Assembly: GCA_036971475.1 (NCBI GenBank)
Contig: JBAIZL010000007.1
Coordinates: forward strand, 29,958,947 to 30,022,946
Length of the DNA stretch: 64,000 nucleotides
Reading direction: 5' to 3'
Source: Prosapia bicincta
Taxonomy: Eukaryota > Arthropoda > Insecta > Hemiptera > Cercopidae
Shown here in pieces: positions 22,546 to 36,700 of the stretch. Every line of letters starts with the position of its first letter. The first letter of the stretch is position 1. The position numbers were made by a program, and so were the translations under genes. A model generated the notes under the pieces. It ran no database searches. It had not been told where the DNA came from and saw only the letters and a program-made list of their open reading frames with translations.

Positions 22546-25500
22546 AGTTCTGTGTTATAGCGAATATAAAGTAAGCATTGGAGGAAGAACTTTGTGATAG
22601 GCTGTAGGAAGCAGAGAAGCTCTCAAGGGGAAAGTAACACACTTCCTACACACTGTTAGTTCGGTGTTATAGCCAATATAAGGCGCGCATTGGAAGAAGA
22701 ACTTTGTGATAGGCTGTATGAAGCAGAGAAGCTCTCAAGGGGAAAGTAACACACTTCCTACACACTGTTAGATCGGTGTTATAGCCAATATAAGGCGCGC
22801 ATTGGAAAAAGAACTTTGTGATAGGCTGTAGGAATCAGAGAAGCTCTCAAGGGGAAGTAACACACTTCCTACACACTGTTAGTTCGGTGTTATAGCCAAT
22901 ATAAGGCGCGCATTGGAAGAAGTACTTTGTGATAGGCTGTAGGAAGCAGAGGAACTCTCATTGGCACAGTAATACACTTTGTACACACTGTTAGTTCTGT
23001 GTGACAGTGAATATAAGGCACGCATTGGAGGAAGAACTTTGTGATAGGCTGTAAGAAGCCAAGACCCTCTCTTGAGGACAGTAATACAATTCCTACGCCC
23101 TTTTATTGTGTTGTTATAGTGAATATAAGGCTCGTGTTTTAGGAAGAACTTTGTGATAGGCTGTAGAAATCCGAGATCCTCTCACGGTAACAGTAATACA
23201 CTTCCTACCCCCTTTTAGTTTGTTGTTATAGTGAATATAATGTAAGCATTAGAGGAAGTACTTTTAGATAGGCTGTAGGAATCCGAGATCCTCTCACGAG
23301 AACAGTAATACACTTCCTACCCCCTTTTAGTTTGTTGTTATAGTGAATATAATGTAAGCATTAGAGGAAGTACTTTGTGATAGGCTGTAGGAATCCGAGA
23401 TCCTCTCACGAGAACAGTAATACACTTCCTACCCCCTTTTAGTATGTTGTTATAGTGAATATAATGTAAGCATTAGAGGAAGTACTTTGTGATAGGCTGT
23501 AGAAATCCGAGATCCTCTCACGGTAACAGTAATACACTTCCTACGCCCTTTTAGTATGTTGTTATAGTGAATATAATGTAAGCATTAGAGGAAGTACTTT
23601 GTGATAGGCTGTAGGAATCCGAGATCCTCTCACGAGAACAGTAATACACTTCCTACGCCCTTTTAGTTTGTTTTTATACTGAATATAATGCAAGCATTAG
23701 AGGAAGTACTTTGTGATAGGCTGTAGGAATCCGAGATCCTCTCACGAGAACAGTAATACACTTCCTACCCCCTTTTAGTTTGTTGTTATAGTGAATATAA
23801 TGTAAGCATTAGAGGAAGTACTTTGTGATAGGCTGTAGGAATCCGAGATCCTCTCACGAGAACAGTAATACACTTCCTACGCCCTTTTAGTATGTTGTTA
23901 TAGTGAATATAATGTAAGCATTAGAGGAAGTACTTTGTGATAGGCTGTAGGAATCCGAGATCCTCTCACGAGAACAGTAATGCACTTCCTACGCCCTTTT
24001 AGTTTGTTGTTATACTGAATATAATGCAAGCATTAGAGGACGTACTTTGTGATAGGCTGTAGGAATCCGAGATCCTCTCACGAGAACAGTAATACACTTC
24101 CTACCCCCTTTTAGTTTGTTGTTATAGTGAATATAATGTAAGCATTAGAGGAAGTACTTTTAGATAGGCTGTAGGAATCCGAGATCCTCTCACGAGAACA
24201 GTAATACACTTCCTACCCCCTTTTAGTTTGTTGTTATAGTGAATATAATGTAAGCATTAGAGGACGTACTTTGTGATAGGCTGTAGGAATCCGAGATCCT
24301 CTCACGGGAACAGTAATACACTTCCTACCCCTTTTTAGTTTGTTGTTATATTGAATATAATGCAAGCATTAGAGGAAGTACTTTGTGATAGGCTGTAGGA
24401 ATCCGAGATCCTCTCACGGGAACAGTAATACACTTCCTACCCCATTTTAGTATGTTGTTATAGTGAATATAATGTAAGCATTAGAGGACGTATTTTGTGA
24501 TAGGCTGTAGGAATCCGAGATCCTCTCACGGTAACAGTAATACACTTCCTACGCCCTTTTAGTTTGTTGTTATAGTGAATATAAAGCAAGCATTAGAAGA
24601 AGTACTTTGTCATAGGCTGTAGGAATCCGAGATCCTCTCACGGGAACAGTAATACACTTCCTACCACTTTCTAGTCTGTTGTTATAGTGAATATAATGCA
24701 AGCATTAGAGGAAGTACTTTGTGATAGGCTGTAGGATTCCGAGACCCTCTCACGGGAACAGTAATACACTTCCTACCCCCTTTTAGTTTGTTGTTATAGT
24801 GAATATAATGCAAGCATTAGAAGAAGTACTTTGTGATAGGCTGTAGGAATCCGAGACCCTCTCACGGGAACAGTAATACACTTCCTACCCCCTTTTAGTT
24901 TGTTGTTATAGTGAATATAATGCAAGCATTAGAGGAAGTACTTTGTGATAGGCTGTAGGAATCCGAGATCCTCTCACGGGAACAGTAATACACTTCCTAC
25001 CCCCTTTTACTTTGTTGTTATAGTGAATATAATGCAAGCCTTAGAGGAAGTACTTTGTGATAGGCTGTAGGAATCCGAGATCCTCTCACGGGAACAGTAA
25101 TACACTTCCTACCCCCCTTTGGTTTGTTGTTATAGTGAATATAATCTAAGCATTAGAGTAAGTACTTTGAGATAGGCTGTAGGAATCCCAGATCCTCTCA
25201 CGGGAAGAGTAATACACTACCTACCCCCTTTTGGTTTGTTGTAATAGTGAATATAATGCAAGCCTTAGAGGACGTACTTTGTGATAGGCTGTAGGAATCC
25301 AAAATCCTCTCACGGGAACAATAATACACTTTCTACCCCCTTTTAGTTTGTTGTTATAATGAATATAATCTAAGCCTTAGAGGAAGTACTTTGAGATAGG
25401 CTGTAGGAATCCGAGACCCTCTCACGGTGACAGTAATACACTTCCTACCCCCTTTTATTTTTTGTTATAGTGAATGTAATGCAAGCATTAGAGGAAGTAC

Positions 25501-28500
25501 TTTGTGATAGGCTGTAGGAATCCGAGATCCTCTCACGGGAACAGTAATACACTTCCTACCCATTTTTAGTTTGTTGTTATAGTGAATTTAATGCAAGCAT
25601 TAGAGGAAGTACTTTGTGATAGGCTGTAGGAATCCGAGATCCTCTCACGGGAACAGTAATACACTTCCTACCCCCTTTTAGTTTGTTGTTATAGTGAATT
25701 TATTGCAAGCATTAGAGGAAGTACTTTGAGATAGGCTGTAGGAAGACGAGACCCTCTCACGGTAACAGTAATACACTTCCTACACCCTTTTAGTTTGTTG
25801 TTATAGTGAATATAATGCAAGCATTGTAGGAAGTTCTTTGTGATAGGCTGTAGGAAGACAAGACCCTCTCACGGTAACAGTAATACACTTCCTCCGCCCT
25901 TTTAGTTTGTTGTTATAGTGAATATAATGCAAGCATTGATGGACGTATTTTGTGATAGACAGTAGGAATCCGAGATCCTCTCACGGTAATAGTAATACAC
26001 TTCCTTCGGCCTTTTAGTTTGTTGTTATACTGAATATAATGCAAGCATTAGAGGACGTACTTTGTGATAGACTGTAGGAATCCGAGATCCACTCACGGTA
26101 ACAGTAATAAACTTCCTACGCCCTTTTAGTTTGTTGTTATAGTGAATATAATGCAAGCATTGATGGACGTATTTTGTGATAGACTGTAGGAATCCGAGAT
26201 CCTCTCACGGTAACAGTAATACACTTCCCTCGAACTTTTAGTTTGTTGTTATAGTGAATTTAATGCAAGCATTAGAGGAAGTACTTTGTGATAGGCTGTA
26301 GGAAGACAAGACCCTCTCACGGTAACAGTAATACACTTCCTACGCCCTTTTAGTTTGTTGTAATAGCGAATATAATGCAAGCATTGTAGGAAGTACTTTG
26401 TGATAGGCTGTAGGAAGACAAGACCCTCTCACGGTAACAGTAATACACTTCCTACGCCCTTTTAGTTTGTTGTTATAGTGAATATAGTGCAAGCATTAGA
26501 GGAAGTACTTTGTGATAGGCTGTAGGAATCCGAGACCCTCTCACGGTGACAGTAATACACTTCCTACCCCATTTTAGTTTGTTGTTATAGTGAATATAAG
26601 GCAAGCATTGTAGGAAATACATTGTGGTAGGCTGTAGGAAGCCGAGACCCTCTTACGGGTACAGTAATACTTTTCCTACGCCATTTTAGTTTGTTGTTAT
26701 AGTGAATATAAGGCAAGCATTGTAGGAAGTACATTGTGATAGGCTGTAGGAAGCCGAGACCCTCTTACGGGTACAGTAATACTTTTCCTACGCCATTTTA
26801 GTTTGTTGTTATAGTAAATATTAGGCAAGCATTGGAGGAAGTACTTTGTGATAGGCTGTAGGAAGCCGAGACCCTCTTACGGGTACAGTATTACTTTTCC
26901 TACGCCATTTTAGTTTGTTGTTACAGTGAATATAAGGCAAGCATTGGAGGAAGTACTTTGTGATAGGCTGTAGGAAGCCGAGATCCTCTTACGGGTACAG
27001 TAATACTTTTCCTACGCCATTTTAGTTTGTTGTTATAGTGAATATAAGGTAAGCATTGTAGGAAATACATTGTGGTAGGCTGTAGGAACCCGAGACCCTC
27101 TTACGGGTACAGTAATACTTTTCCTACGCCATTTTAGTTTGTTGTTATAGTGAATATAAGGCAAGCATTGTAGGATGTACATTGTGATAGGCTGTAGGAA
27201 GCCGAGACCCTCTTACGGGTACAGTAATACTTTTCCTACGCCATTTTAGTTTGTTGTTATAGTGAATATTAGGCAAGCATTGGAGGAAGTACTTTGTGAT
27301 AGGCTGTAGGAAGCCGAGACCCTCTTACGGGTACAGTAATACTTTTCCTACGCCATTTTAGTTTGTTGTTATAGTGAATATTAGGCAAGCATTGGAGGAA
27401 GTACTTTGTGATAGTCTGTAGGAAGCCGAGACCCTCTTACGGGTACAGTAATACTTTTCCTACGCCATTTTAGTTTGTTGTTATAGTGAATATAAGGCAA
27501 GCATTGTAGGAAGTACTTTGTGATAGACTGTAGGAAGCCGAGACCCTCTTACGGAAACAGTAATAAACTTCCTACGTCCTTTTAGTTTGTTGTTATAGTG
27601 AATATAAGGCAAGCCTTAGAGGAAGTACATTGTGATAGGCTGTAGGAAGCCGAGACCCTCTTACGGGTACAGTAATACTTTTCCTACGCCATTTTAGTTT
27701 GTTGTTATAGTGAATATAAGGCAAGCATTGTAAGAAATACATTGTGATAGGCTGTAGGAAGCCGAGACCCTCTTACGGGTACAGTAATACTTTTCCTACG
27801 CCATTGTAGTTTGTTGTTATAGTGAATATAACGCAAGCATTGTAGGAAGTACATTGTGATAGGCTGTAGGAAGCCGAGACCCTCTTACGGGTACAGTAAT
27901 ACTTTTCCTACGCCATTTTAGTTTGTTGTTATAGTGAATATAAGGCAAGCATTGTAGGAAATACATTATGATAGGCTGTAGGAAGCCGAGACCCTCTTAC
28001 GGGTACAGTAATACTTTTCCTACGCCATTTTAGTTTGTTGTTATAGTGAATATAAGGCAAGCATTGTAGGAAGTACTTTGTGATAGACTGTAGGAAGCCG
28101 AGACCCTTTTACGGAAACAGTAATACACTTCCCACGTCCTTTTAGTTTGTTGTTATAGTGAATATAAGGCAAGCCTTAGAGGAAGTACATTGTGATAGGC
28201 TGTAGGAAGCCGAGACCCTCTTACGGGTACAGTAATACTTTTCCTACGCCATTTTAGTTTGTTGTTATAGTGAATATAAGGCAAGCATTGTAAGAAATAC
28301 ATTGTGATAGGCTGTAGGAAGCCGATACCCACTTACGGGTACAGTAATACTTTTCCTACGCCATTTTAGTTTGTTGTTATAGTGAATATAAGGCAAGCAT
28401 TGTAGGAAGTACATTGTGATAGGCTGTAGGAAGCCGAGACCCTCTTACGGGTACAGTAATACTTTTCCTACGCCATTTTAGTTTGTTGTTATAGTGAATA

Positions 28501-30226
28501 TAAGGCAAGCATTGTAGGAAATACATTATGATAGGCTGTAGGAAGCCGAGACCCTCTTACGGGTACAGTAATACTTTTCCTACGCCATTTTAGTTTGTTG
28601 TTATAGTGAATATAAGGTAAGCATTGTAGGAAATACATTGTGGTAGGCTGTAGGAAGCCGAGACCCTCTTACGGGTACAGTAATACTTTTCCTACGCCAT
28701 TTTAGTTTGTTGTTATAGTGAATATAAGGCAAGCATTGTAGGAAGTACATTGTGATAGGCTGTAGGAAGCCGAGACCCTCTTACGGGTACAGTAATACTT
28801 TTCCTACGCCATTTTAGTTTGTTGTTATAGTGAATATTAGGCAAGCATTGGAGGAAGTACTTTGTGATAGGCTGTAGGAAGCCGAGATCCTCTTACGGGT
28901 ACAGTAATACTTTTCCTACGCCATTTTAGTTTGTTGTTATAGTGAATATTAGGCAAGCATTGGAGGAAGTACTTTGTGATAGTCTGTAGGAAGCCGAGAC
29001 CCTCTTACGGGTACAGTAATACTTTTCCTACGCCATTTTAGTTTGTTGTTATAGTGAATATAAGGCAAGCATTGTAGGAAGTACTTTGTGATAGACTGTA
29101 GGAACCCGAGACCCTCTTACGGAAACAGAAATAACCTTCCTACGTCCTTTTAGTTTGTTGTTATAGTGAATATAAGGCAAGCCTTAGAGGAAGTACATTG
29201 TGATAGGCTGTAGGAAGCCGAGACCCTCTTACGGGTACAGTAATACTTTTCCTACGCCATTTTAGTTTGTTGTTATAGTGAATATAAGGCAAGCATTGTA
29301 AGAAATACATTGTGATAGGCTGTAGGAAGCCGAGACCCTCTTACGGGTACAGTAATACTTTTCCTACGCCATTTTAGTTTGTTGTTATAGTGAATATAAC
29401 GCAAGCATTGTAGGAAGTACATTGTGATAGGCTGTAGGAAGCCGAGACCCTCTTACGGGTACAGTATTACTTTTCCTACGCCATTTTAGTTTGTTGTTAT
29501 AGTGAATGTAAGGCAAGCATTGTAGGAAATACATTATGATAGGCTGTAGGAAGCCGAGACCCTCTTACGGGTACAGTAATACTTTTCCTACGCCATTTTA
29601 GTTTGTTGTTATAGTGAATATAAGGCAAGCATTGTAGGAAGTACTTTGTGATAGACTGTAGGAAGCCGAGACCCTCTTACGGAAACAGTAATACACTTCC
29701 CACGTCCTTTAAGTTTGTTGTTATAGTGAATATAAGGCAAGCCTTAGAGGAAGTACATTGTGATAGGCTGTAGGAAGCCGGGACCCTCTTACGGGTACAG
29801 TAATACTTTTCCTACGCCATTTTAGTTTGTTGTTATAGTGAATATAAGGCAAGCATTGTAAGAAATACATTGTGATAGGCTGTAGGAAGCCGATACCCAC
29901 TTACGGGTACAGTAATACTTTTCCTACGCCATTTTAGTTTGTTGTTATAGTGAATATAAGGCAAGCATTGTAGGAAGTACATTGTGATAGGCTGTAGGAA
30001 GCCGAGACCCTCTTACGGGTACAGTAATACTTTTCCTACGCCATTTTAGTTTGTTGTTATAGTGAATATAAGGCAAGCATTGTAGGAAATACATTATGAT
30101 AGGCTGTAGGAAGCCGAGACCCTCTTACGGGTACAGTAATACTTTTCCTACGCCATTTTAGTTTGTTGTTATAGTGAATATAAGGTAAGCATTGTAGGAA
30201 ATACATTGTGGTAGGCTGTAGGAAGC
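22546..30226 (+). repeat. Satellite B array, run 1 (112-bp monomer, about 68 copies)
   Basis: Monomers step by 112 bp (anchors GCTGTA at 22713 and 22825; a few units are 111 bp or shorter). Three subfamilies follow in order: B1 (22546 to about 23095; GCAGAGAAGCTCTCAAGGGG), B2 (about 23096-26575; ATCCGAGATCCTCTCACG and ACACTTCCTACCCCCTTTTA), B3 (about 26576-30226; GCCGAGACCCTCTTACGGGT and ACTTTTCCTACGCCATTTTA). The first monomer, next to X, is the most diverged. B3 shows a 14-monomer higher-order period. The run stops in mid-monomer at the junction with satellite A. 112 is not a multiple of three, so long frames are accidental. Confidence 0.96.
27411..28978 (+). repeat. Higher-order repeat of 14 monomers (1,568 bp), run 1
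   Basis: Rare variants recur at exactly 1,568 bp = 14 x 112: ATAGTCTGTA at 27411 and 28979, and GATACCCACTTACGG at 28325 and 29893. Monomers within the unit differ from each other more than equivalent monomers in successive units do, which is the definition of a higher-order repeat. The same period is seen in runs 2 and 3. Confidence 0.9.
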
Positions 30227-30236
30227 CTAATCAGCA
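30227..30236. other. Breakpoint of the macro-duplication (satellite B joined to satellite A)
   Basis: The B monomer reads normally through GGCTGTAGGAAGCC, then TAATCAGCAGTAACCC belongs to satellite A (normally GGCCTATCAGCAG). The two parents share GCC at the join, and one extra A is present. This is what microhomology-mediated or replication-based joining leaves; homologous exchange is unlikely because A and B are otherwise unrelated. Confidence 0.85.
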
Positions 30237-31004
30237 GTAACCCAAAGCTTTAGTGCTACAAATATATTTTAATATCTCGCGTTAGAACTTTCGTGAGTAT
30301 AAACAACTTCCGGCCTATCAGCAGTAACCCACAGCTTTAGTGTTACAAATATATTTTAATATCTCGCGTTAGAACTTTCGTGAGTATAAACAACTTCCGG
30401 CCTATCAGCAGTAACCCAAAGCTTTAGTGCTACAAATATATTTTAATATCTCGCGTTAGAACTTTCGTGAGTATAAACAACTTCCGGCCTATCAGCAGTA
30501 ACCCACAGCTTTAGTGTTACAAATATATTTTAACATCTCGCGTTAGAGCTTTTGTGAGTATAAACAACTTCCGGCCTGTCAGCAGTAAAACACAGCTTTA
30601 GTGTTACAAATATATTTTAACATCTCGCGTTAGAGCTTTTGTGATTATAAAAAACTTCCGGCCTGTCAGCAGTAACCCACAGCTTTAGTGTTATAAATAT
30701 ATTTTAATATCTCGCGTTAGAACTTTCGTGAGTATAAACAACTTCCGGCCTATCAGCAGTAACCCACAGCTTTAGTGTTACAAATATATTTTAACATCTC
30801 GCGTTAGAGCTTTTGTGAGTATAAACAACTTCCGGCCTGTCAGCAATAACCCACAGCTTTAGTGTTACCAATATATGTTAATACCTCGCGTTAGAGCTTT
30901 CGTAAGCTTAAACCACTTCCTGCCTGTCAGCAATAACCCACAGCGCTAGTGTTACAAATATATTTTAATATATCGCCTCAGAATATTCGTGAGTATATAC
31001 AACT
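30231..31004 (+). repeat. Satellite A array, copy 2 (about 9 monomers, left-truncated)
   Basis: Same 87-bp monomers, in the same order, as 19030-19803, including the terminal degenerate copy (ATCGCCTCAGAATATTCGTG). Confidence 0.95.
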
Positions 31005-31172
31005 CATTATTTCGCATGCTTTTGCAGAACCATGCGGGACCACTAGAAGCTTCTTGGGCATATTACCGCATCTGATTGGGTCGGTCCCAGAAGAACGATA
31101 GCTTTCAGCTGATATACTCTAAGGAGTACATTCTTGTAATTACATAATTAATTTAAGCATACAGACTAAAAA

Positions 31173-31635
31173 TTGGGCAATGAAAAAGCTGACCAACTAA
31201 CCAAGCAGGGAACACCCTCAGCAGGCTCAGCATCTGAGTTCACTCCAGTCCTAATACTCCCTAGTAAACATGAGCACCAAAAAATGGAAATAAGTTGGAT
31301 TGCAGGTGGAAAAGTATGGCCTCGTGGGCGGGGGCATTACTTGCTCCGTGCTGTTAGCGTTGCAAATTTTAGATTGAGAACAGGTCTTGACTAACTCCTC
31401 CGTATTCATGTGCTGCCGACCCCGGAGTGCCTGCTGTGTGGTGGTGTAGTCATAAATGCAGAACACCTTTAGGATTCCACAGCCTTGGACCGCGACCAAG
31501 ATTACGGGAGTAGCATCTTCAAGGAACACCTATCTTTACAGGTCAGCGCGTCGCCAAATGGTCCAACTGCCAAGGGTGGGCGTTGGTTACTCAGTGAGTA
31601 ATGTTAGGATTGTGCGTAGAATGAGTTACTCTTAA
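31173..31635 (+). pseudogene. Non-LTR retrotransposon RNase H relic, copy 2
   Basis: Identical disruptions to copy 1 (in-frame stops after RTGLD and after AEHL, a frameshift before SARRQM), so the element was already dead when X was duplicated. It is not an independent insertion. Confidence 0.85.
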
Positions 31636-32150
31636 GGAACATAGTGGGAAGCATCAAACAAATCACGGCGCAACTCAACAAATGTATGTGACATATTGAG
31701 TAGATTTGTGTATAAAAGCGCGCTACAACCGCCCGAGTATTTACGTTGCTGCATGCATGCAGTTGATAGTTCTCGTGTGTGCTAGTGAAGCCAGACTGGA
31801 ACCAGAGTGGCTACACGCTACCCTCATGCATTTTAACACAGATCGTATTAAGGATATTGAGAGGTATATTTTACGTAAGAACTTACTAGGTCTCAGCTGT
31901 TAGTTAAAAACTAATGAATAAACATGTAAAGTTCCCAATTGCCGACGCGAATCCCCGTTGAAATAGTGATTAGTCTTTAAATCACAGTTTCCTGCTTCTA
32001 ACCTTAATAGGAAAATATTTCCTGTATTATCTTTCACACTCCGAGATTTTATGTTGCGAGTAGCCTATAAGGTAATGGCAAAAGGCTACATTTATACGAG
32101 ATAAAATGTCTTATAGAATAAATTTGGATGAGGTGGAATAATATGCGGCT

Positions 32151-32661
32151 CAATAGTGTGACAAAACTATACTACGTTTCATTTTACCTCACAGTGTAAC
32201 AAATTATATTACGCTTCGTTTTATCTCACAGTGTCACAAACTACATTACGTCACAGTGTAAAACTACGTTTCATTTTACCTCACAATGTAATACTACGTT
32301 TCATTTTACCTCACAGTGAAACAAACTTTGCTACGTTTCATTTCATCTCCCAGAGTTGCAAAACTATGTTACGTTTCATTTTACCTGACACTGTAACAAA
32401 CTACATCAAATTTCGATTTATCCCATAGTATAATACTACGTTTCAATTTACCTCACAGTGTCGCAAAACTATGTTACGTTTCATTTTACCTCACAGTGTA
32501 ACAAACTAAAGTTTCACAGTGTGACTAGACTATATGGCTTCATTTTACCTCACAGAGTGTAAACATTTTTTCACTTAACAATTTCGCAACCCTATGCTGC
32601 TTTACATTTTGCTTACTGTTGCGCAAAACGTTGCTGTTTTTGTTGTTTCACAGTGTGACAT
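32151..32661 (+). repeat. 30-40-bp minisatellite in X, copy 2
   Basis: Same copies in the same order as 20950-21460, with one A-to-G change at 32645. Confidence 0.85.
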
Positions 32662-33706
32662 CAATTTATGCTTGGGCGGTACCATACTACTGCATACAAG
32701 TGATGGATAATTCCGATAATAGGATATTTTTTAAAGATCATTACAAATGCCATTAAAAACAAATTAAGAAGCAAGACATTAAAGTCGATCTAAATATATA
32801 ATCGCAAAAAGTCAAATTAATGAAAATAAAAAGAAAAGTGGAAGAAACGTAAAATGAAATCAGAATTATAAAACTAAATTAAAATCGAAAATAAATATTG
32901 GCATGACCAAACACAACGGTATGGATTAAAAAAGGTCCATTTTGAGACCATACTTCTGTTTATCGATTATTGTTCCTTGAACTAAATTATTTCACTTGAT
33001 TGTAAACAGAAATGAACGTGAAAGGTGACTACTTGCAGCAGGAAAATCGATTTAAAATTGGCACCTGGCCAGCCGCTGATTCGTAATGCACACAATTATA
33101 TCCAAACCTTAGCCAATGCATCACGCGCTAGAACTTAGCACATAGTCGTTCCTAGCTTAAACTTATCTTTATCGCCGACCACTCTCTGTAATACCAGTTG
33201 ATCAATAATGCTATCACGTATTCTTTATTCGTATCTTTTATTTATGTTTTTTTTTAAATTGGAACTATATATAATTTATTACAGTTTGCTCTTTCTGTGT
33301 TATACCGTAACCTTAATCCGTTCATTTGTTTTTTTTCGATTGACTACAAAATATATTCATAATAAGCATTGGCAATTGATCTGAAAACCTATATAACCAA
33401 GAATAACATCAATTGTTTAAGAAACTGTTTTACAAAGAATCGGACACCAAAGAAATATTTTTATCAACATTTATAAATGCGTTATTGGACTTATACTATC
33501 GCGTGGGTGTTTGGAAGTAAGTAAAAATATAGACAGATAAATATGAATAACAAAGTAAATGTTTTATGAAAAGCTTAGCTATTTTATTGAATTGTAAGAA
33601 CTGAACAATCTTCGCGGCATTCATAAATAGTTATTGATCTGCAAGTAAATATAGGTTGCACTAAACTCAATGTACAGAAAGCTGCCACTAAATAGCTGTC
33701 ATTAAG
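32662..33706. other. AT-rich part of X, no gene seen (copy 2)
   Basis: Counterpart of 21461-22505; nothing further recognised. Confidence 0.5.
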
Positions 33707-36700
33707 TTTGGGTATAAAAAATAAAAGCTTTCAAGTAGTTGATCAAAGTTCTGTGTTATAGCGAATATAAAGTAAGCATTGGAGGAAGAACTTTGTGATA
33801 GGCTGTAGGAAGCAGAGAAGCTCTCAAGGGGAAAGTAACACACTTCCTACACACTGTTAGTTCGGTGTTATAGCCAATATAAGGCGCGCATTGGAAGAAG
33901 AACTTTGTGATAGGCTGTAGGAAGCAGAGGAACTCTCATTGGCACAGTAATACACTTTGTACACACTGTTAGTTCTGTGTGACAGTGAATATAAGGCACG
34001 CATTGGAGGAAGAACTTTGTGATAGGCTGTAGGAAGCAGAGAAGCTCTCAAGGGGAAAGTAACACACTTCCTACACACTGTTAGTTCGGTGTTATAGCCA
34101 ATATAAGGCGCGCATTGGAAGAAGAACTTTGTGATAGGCTGTATGAAGCAGAGAAGCTCTCAAGGGGAAAGTAACACACTTCCTACACACTGTTAGATCG
34201 GTGTTATAGCCAATATAAGGCGCGCATTGGAAAAAGAACTTTGTGATAGGCTGTAGGAATCAGAGAAGCTCTCAAGGGGAAGTAACACACTTCCTACACA
34301 CTGTTAGTTCGGTGTTATAGCCAATATAAGGCGCGCATTGGAAGAAGTACTTTGTGATAGGCTGTAGGAAGCAGAGGAACTCTCATTGGCACAGTAATAC
34401 ACTTTGTACACACTGTTAGTTCTGTGTGACAGTGAATATAAGGCACGCATTGGAGGAAGAACTTTGTGATAGGCTGTAAGAAGCCAAGACCCTCTCTTGA
34501 GGACAGTAATACAATTCCTACGCCCTTTTATTGTGTTGTTATAGTGAATATAAGGCTCGTGTTTTAGGAAGAACTTTGTGATAGGCTGTAGAAATCCGAG
34601 ATCCTCTCACGGTAACAGTAATACACTTCCTACCCCCTTTTAGTTTGTTGTTATAGTGAATATAATGTAAGCATTAGAGGAAGTACTTTTAGATAGGCTG
34701 TAGGAATCCGAGATCCTCTCACGAGAACAGTAATACACTTCCTACCCCCTTTTAGTTTGTTGTTATAGTGAATATAATGTAAGCATTAGAGGAAGTACTT
34801 TGTGATAGGCTGTAGGAATCCGAGATCCTCTCACGAGAACAGTAATACACTTCCTACCCCCTTTTAGTATGTTGTTATAGTGAATATAATGTAAGCATTA
34901 GAGGAAGTACTTTGTGATAGGCTGTAGAAATCCGAGATCCTCTCACGGTAACAGTAATACACTTCCTACGCCCTTTTAGTATGTTGTTATAGTGAATATA
35001 ATGTAAGCATTAGAGGAAGTACTTTGTGATAGGCTGTAGGAATCCGAGATCCTCTCACGAGAACAGTAATACACTTCCTACGCCCTTTTAGTTTGTTTTT
35101 ATACTGAATATAATGCAAGCATTAGAGGAAGTACTTTGTGATAGGCTGTAGGAATCCGAGATCCTCTCACGAGAACAGTAATACACTTCCTACCCCCTTT
35201 TAGTTTGTTGTTATAGTGAATATAATGTAAGCATTAGAGGAAGTACTTTGTGATAGGCTGTAGGAATCCGAGATCCTCTCACGAGAACAGTAATACACTT
35301 CCTACGCCCTTTTAGTATGTTGTTATAGGGAATATAATGTAAGCATTAGAGGAAGTACTTTGTGATAGGCTGTAGGAATCCGAGATCCTCTCACGAGAAC
35401 AGTAATGCACTTCCTACGCCCTTTTAGTTTGTTGTTATACTGAATATAATGCAAGCATTAGAGGACGTACTTTGTGATAGGCTGTAGGAATCCGAGATCC
35501 TCTCACGAGAACAGTAATACACTTCCTACCCCCTTTTAGTTTGTTGTTATAGTGAATATAATGTAAGCATTAGAGGAAGTACTTTTAGATAGGCTGTAGG
35601 AATCCGAGATCCTCTCACGAGAACAGTAATACACTTCCTACCCCCTTTTAGTTTGTTGTTATAGTGAATATAATGTAAGCATTAGAGGACGTACTTTGTG
35701 ATAGGCTGTAGGAATCCGAGATCCTCTCACGGGAACAGTAATACACTTCCTACCCCTTTTTAGTTTGTTGTTATATTGAATATAATGCAAGCATTAGAGG
35801 AAGTACTTTGTGATAGGCTGTAGGAATCCGAGATCCTCTCACGGGAACAGTAATACACTTCCTACCCCATTTTAGTATGTTGTTATAGTGAATATAATGT
35901 AAGCATTAGAGGACGTATTTTGTGATAGGCTGTAGGAATCCGAGATCCTCTCACGGTAACAGTAATACACTTCCTACGCCCTTTTAGTTTGTTGTTATAG
36001 TGAATATAAAGCAAGCATTAGAAGAAGTACTTTGTCATAGGCTGTAGGAATCCGAGATCCTCTCACGGGAACAGTAATACACTTCCTACCACTTTCTAGT
36101 CTGTTGTTATAGTGAATATAATGCAAGCATTAGAGGAAGTACTTTGTGATAGGCTGTAGGATTCCGAGACCCTCTCACGGGAACAGTAATACACTTCCTA
36201 CCCCCTTTTAGTTTGTTGTTATAGTGAATATAATGCAAGCATTAGAAGAAGTACTTTGTGATAGGCTGTAGGAATCCGAGACCCTCTCACGGGAACAGTA
36301 ATACACTTCCTACCCCCTTTTAGTTTGTTGTTATAGTGAATATAATGCAAGCATTAGAGGAAGTACTTTGTGATAGGCTGTAGGAATCCGAGATCCTCTC
36401 ACGGGAACAGTAATACACTTCCTACCCCCTTTTACTTTGTTGTTATAGTGAATATAATGCAAGCCTTAGAGGAAGTACTTTGTGATAGGCTGTAGGAATC
36501 CGAGATCCTCTCACGGGAACAGTAATACACTTCCTACCCCCCTTTGGTTTGTTGTTATAGTGAATATAATCTAAGCATTAGAGTAAGTACTTTGAGATAG
36601 GCTGTAGGAATCCCAGATCCTCTCACGGGAAGAGTAATACACTACCTACCCCCTTTTGGTTTGTTGTAATAGTGAATATAATGCAAGCCTTAGAGGACGT

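Larger units (their letters stand above)
19029..30229 (+). repeat. Macro-duplication unit, copy 1 (11,201 bp: A end, X, B array)
   Basis: Sequence from about 19,029 recurs at plus 11,201 bp: the last nine or so satellite A monomers, all of segment X, and the B array start. The unit ends inside a B monomer at about 30,226, where it is joined to the interior of an A monomer. Only two substitutions were noticed in X (20562 A versus 31763 T; 21444 A versus 32645 G), although I compared by eye. This implies a very recent tandem duplication, or an assembly artefact that must be excluded. Confidence 0.93.
31005..33746 (+). repeat. Segment X, copy 2
   Basis: Near-identical to 19804-22545, with the same internal order of relic, minisatellite and AT-rich DNA, flanked on both sides by the same satellites. 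Confidence 0.92.

Noticed and set aside
22546..30226. CRISPR array, because of regular repeats
   Set aside because: Units are contiguous and similar along their full length, without unique spacers, in clearly eukaryotic DNA.
33857..34078. 73-codon minus frame repeated at 47071-47292
   Set aside because: A by-product of the same B1 monomers; its duplication reflects array duplication, not gene duplication.
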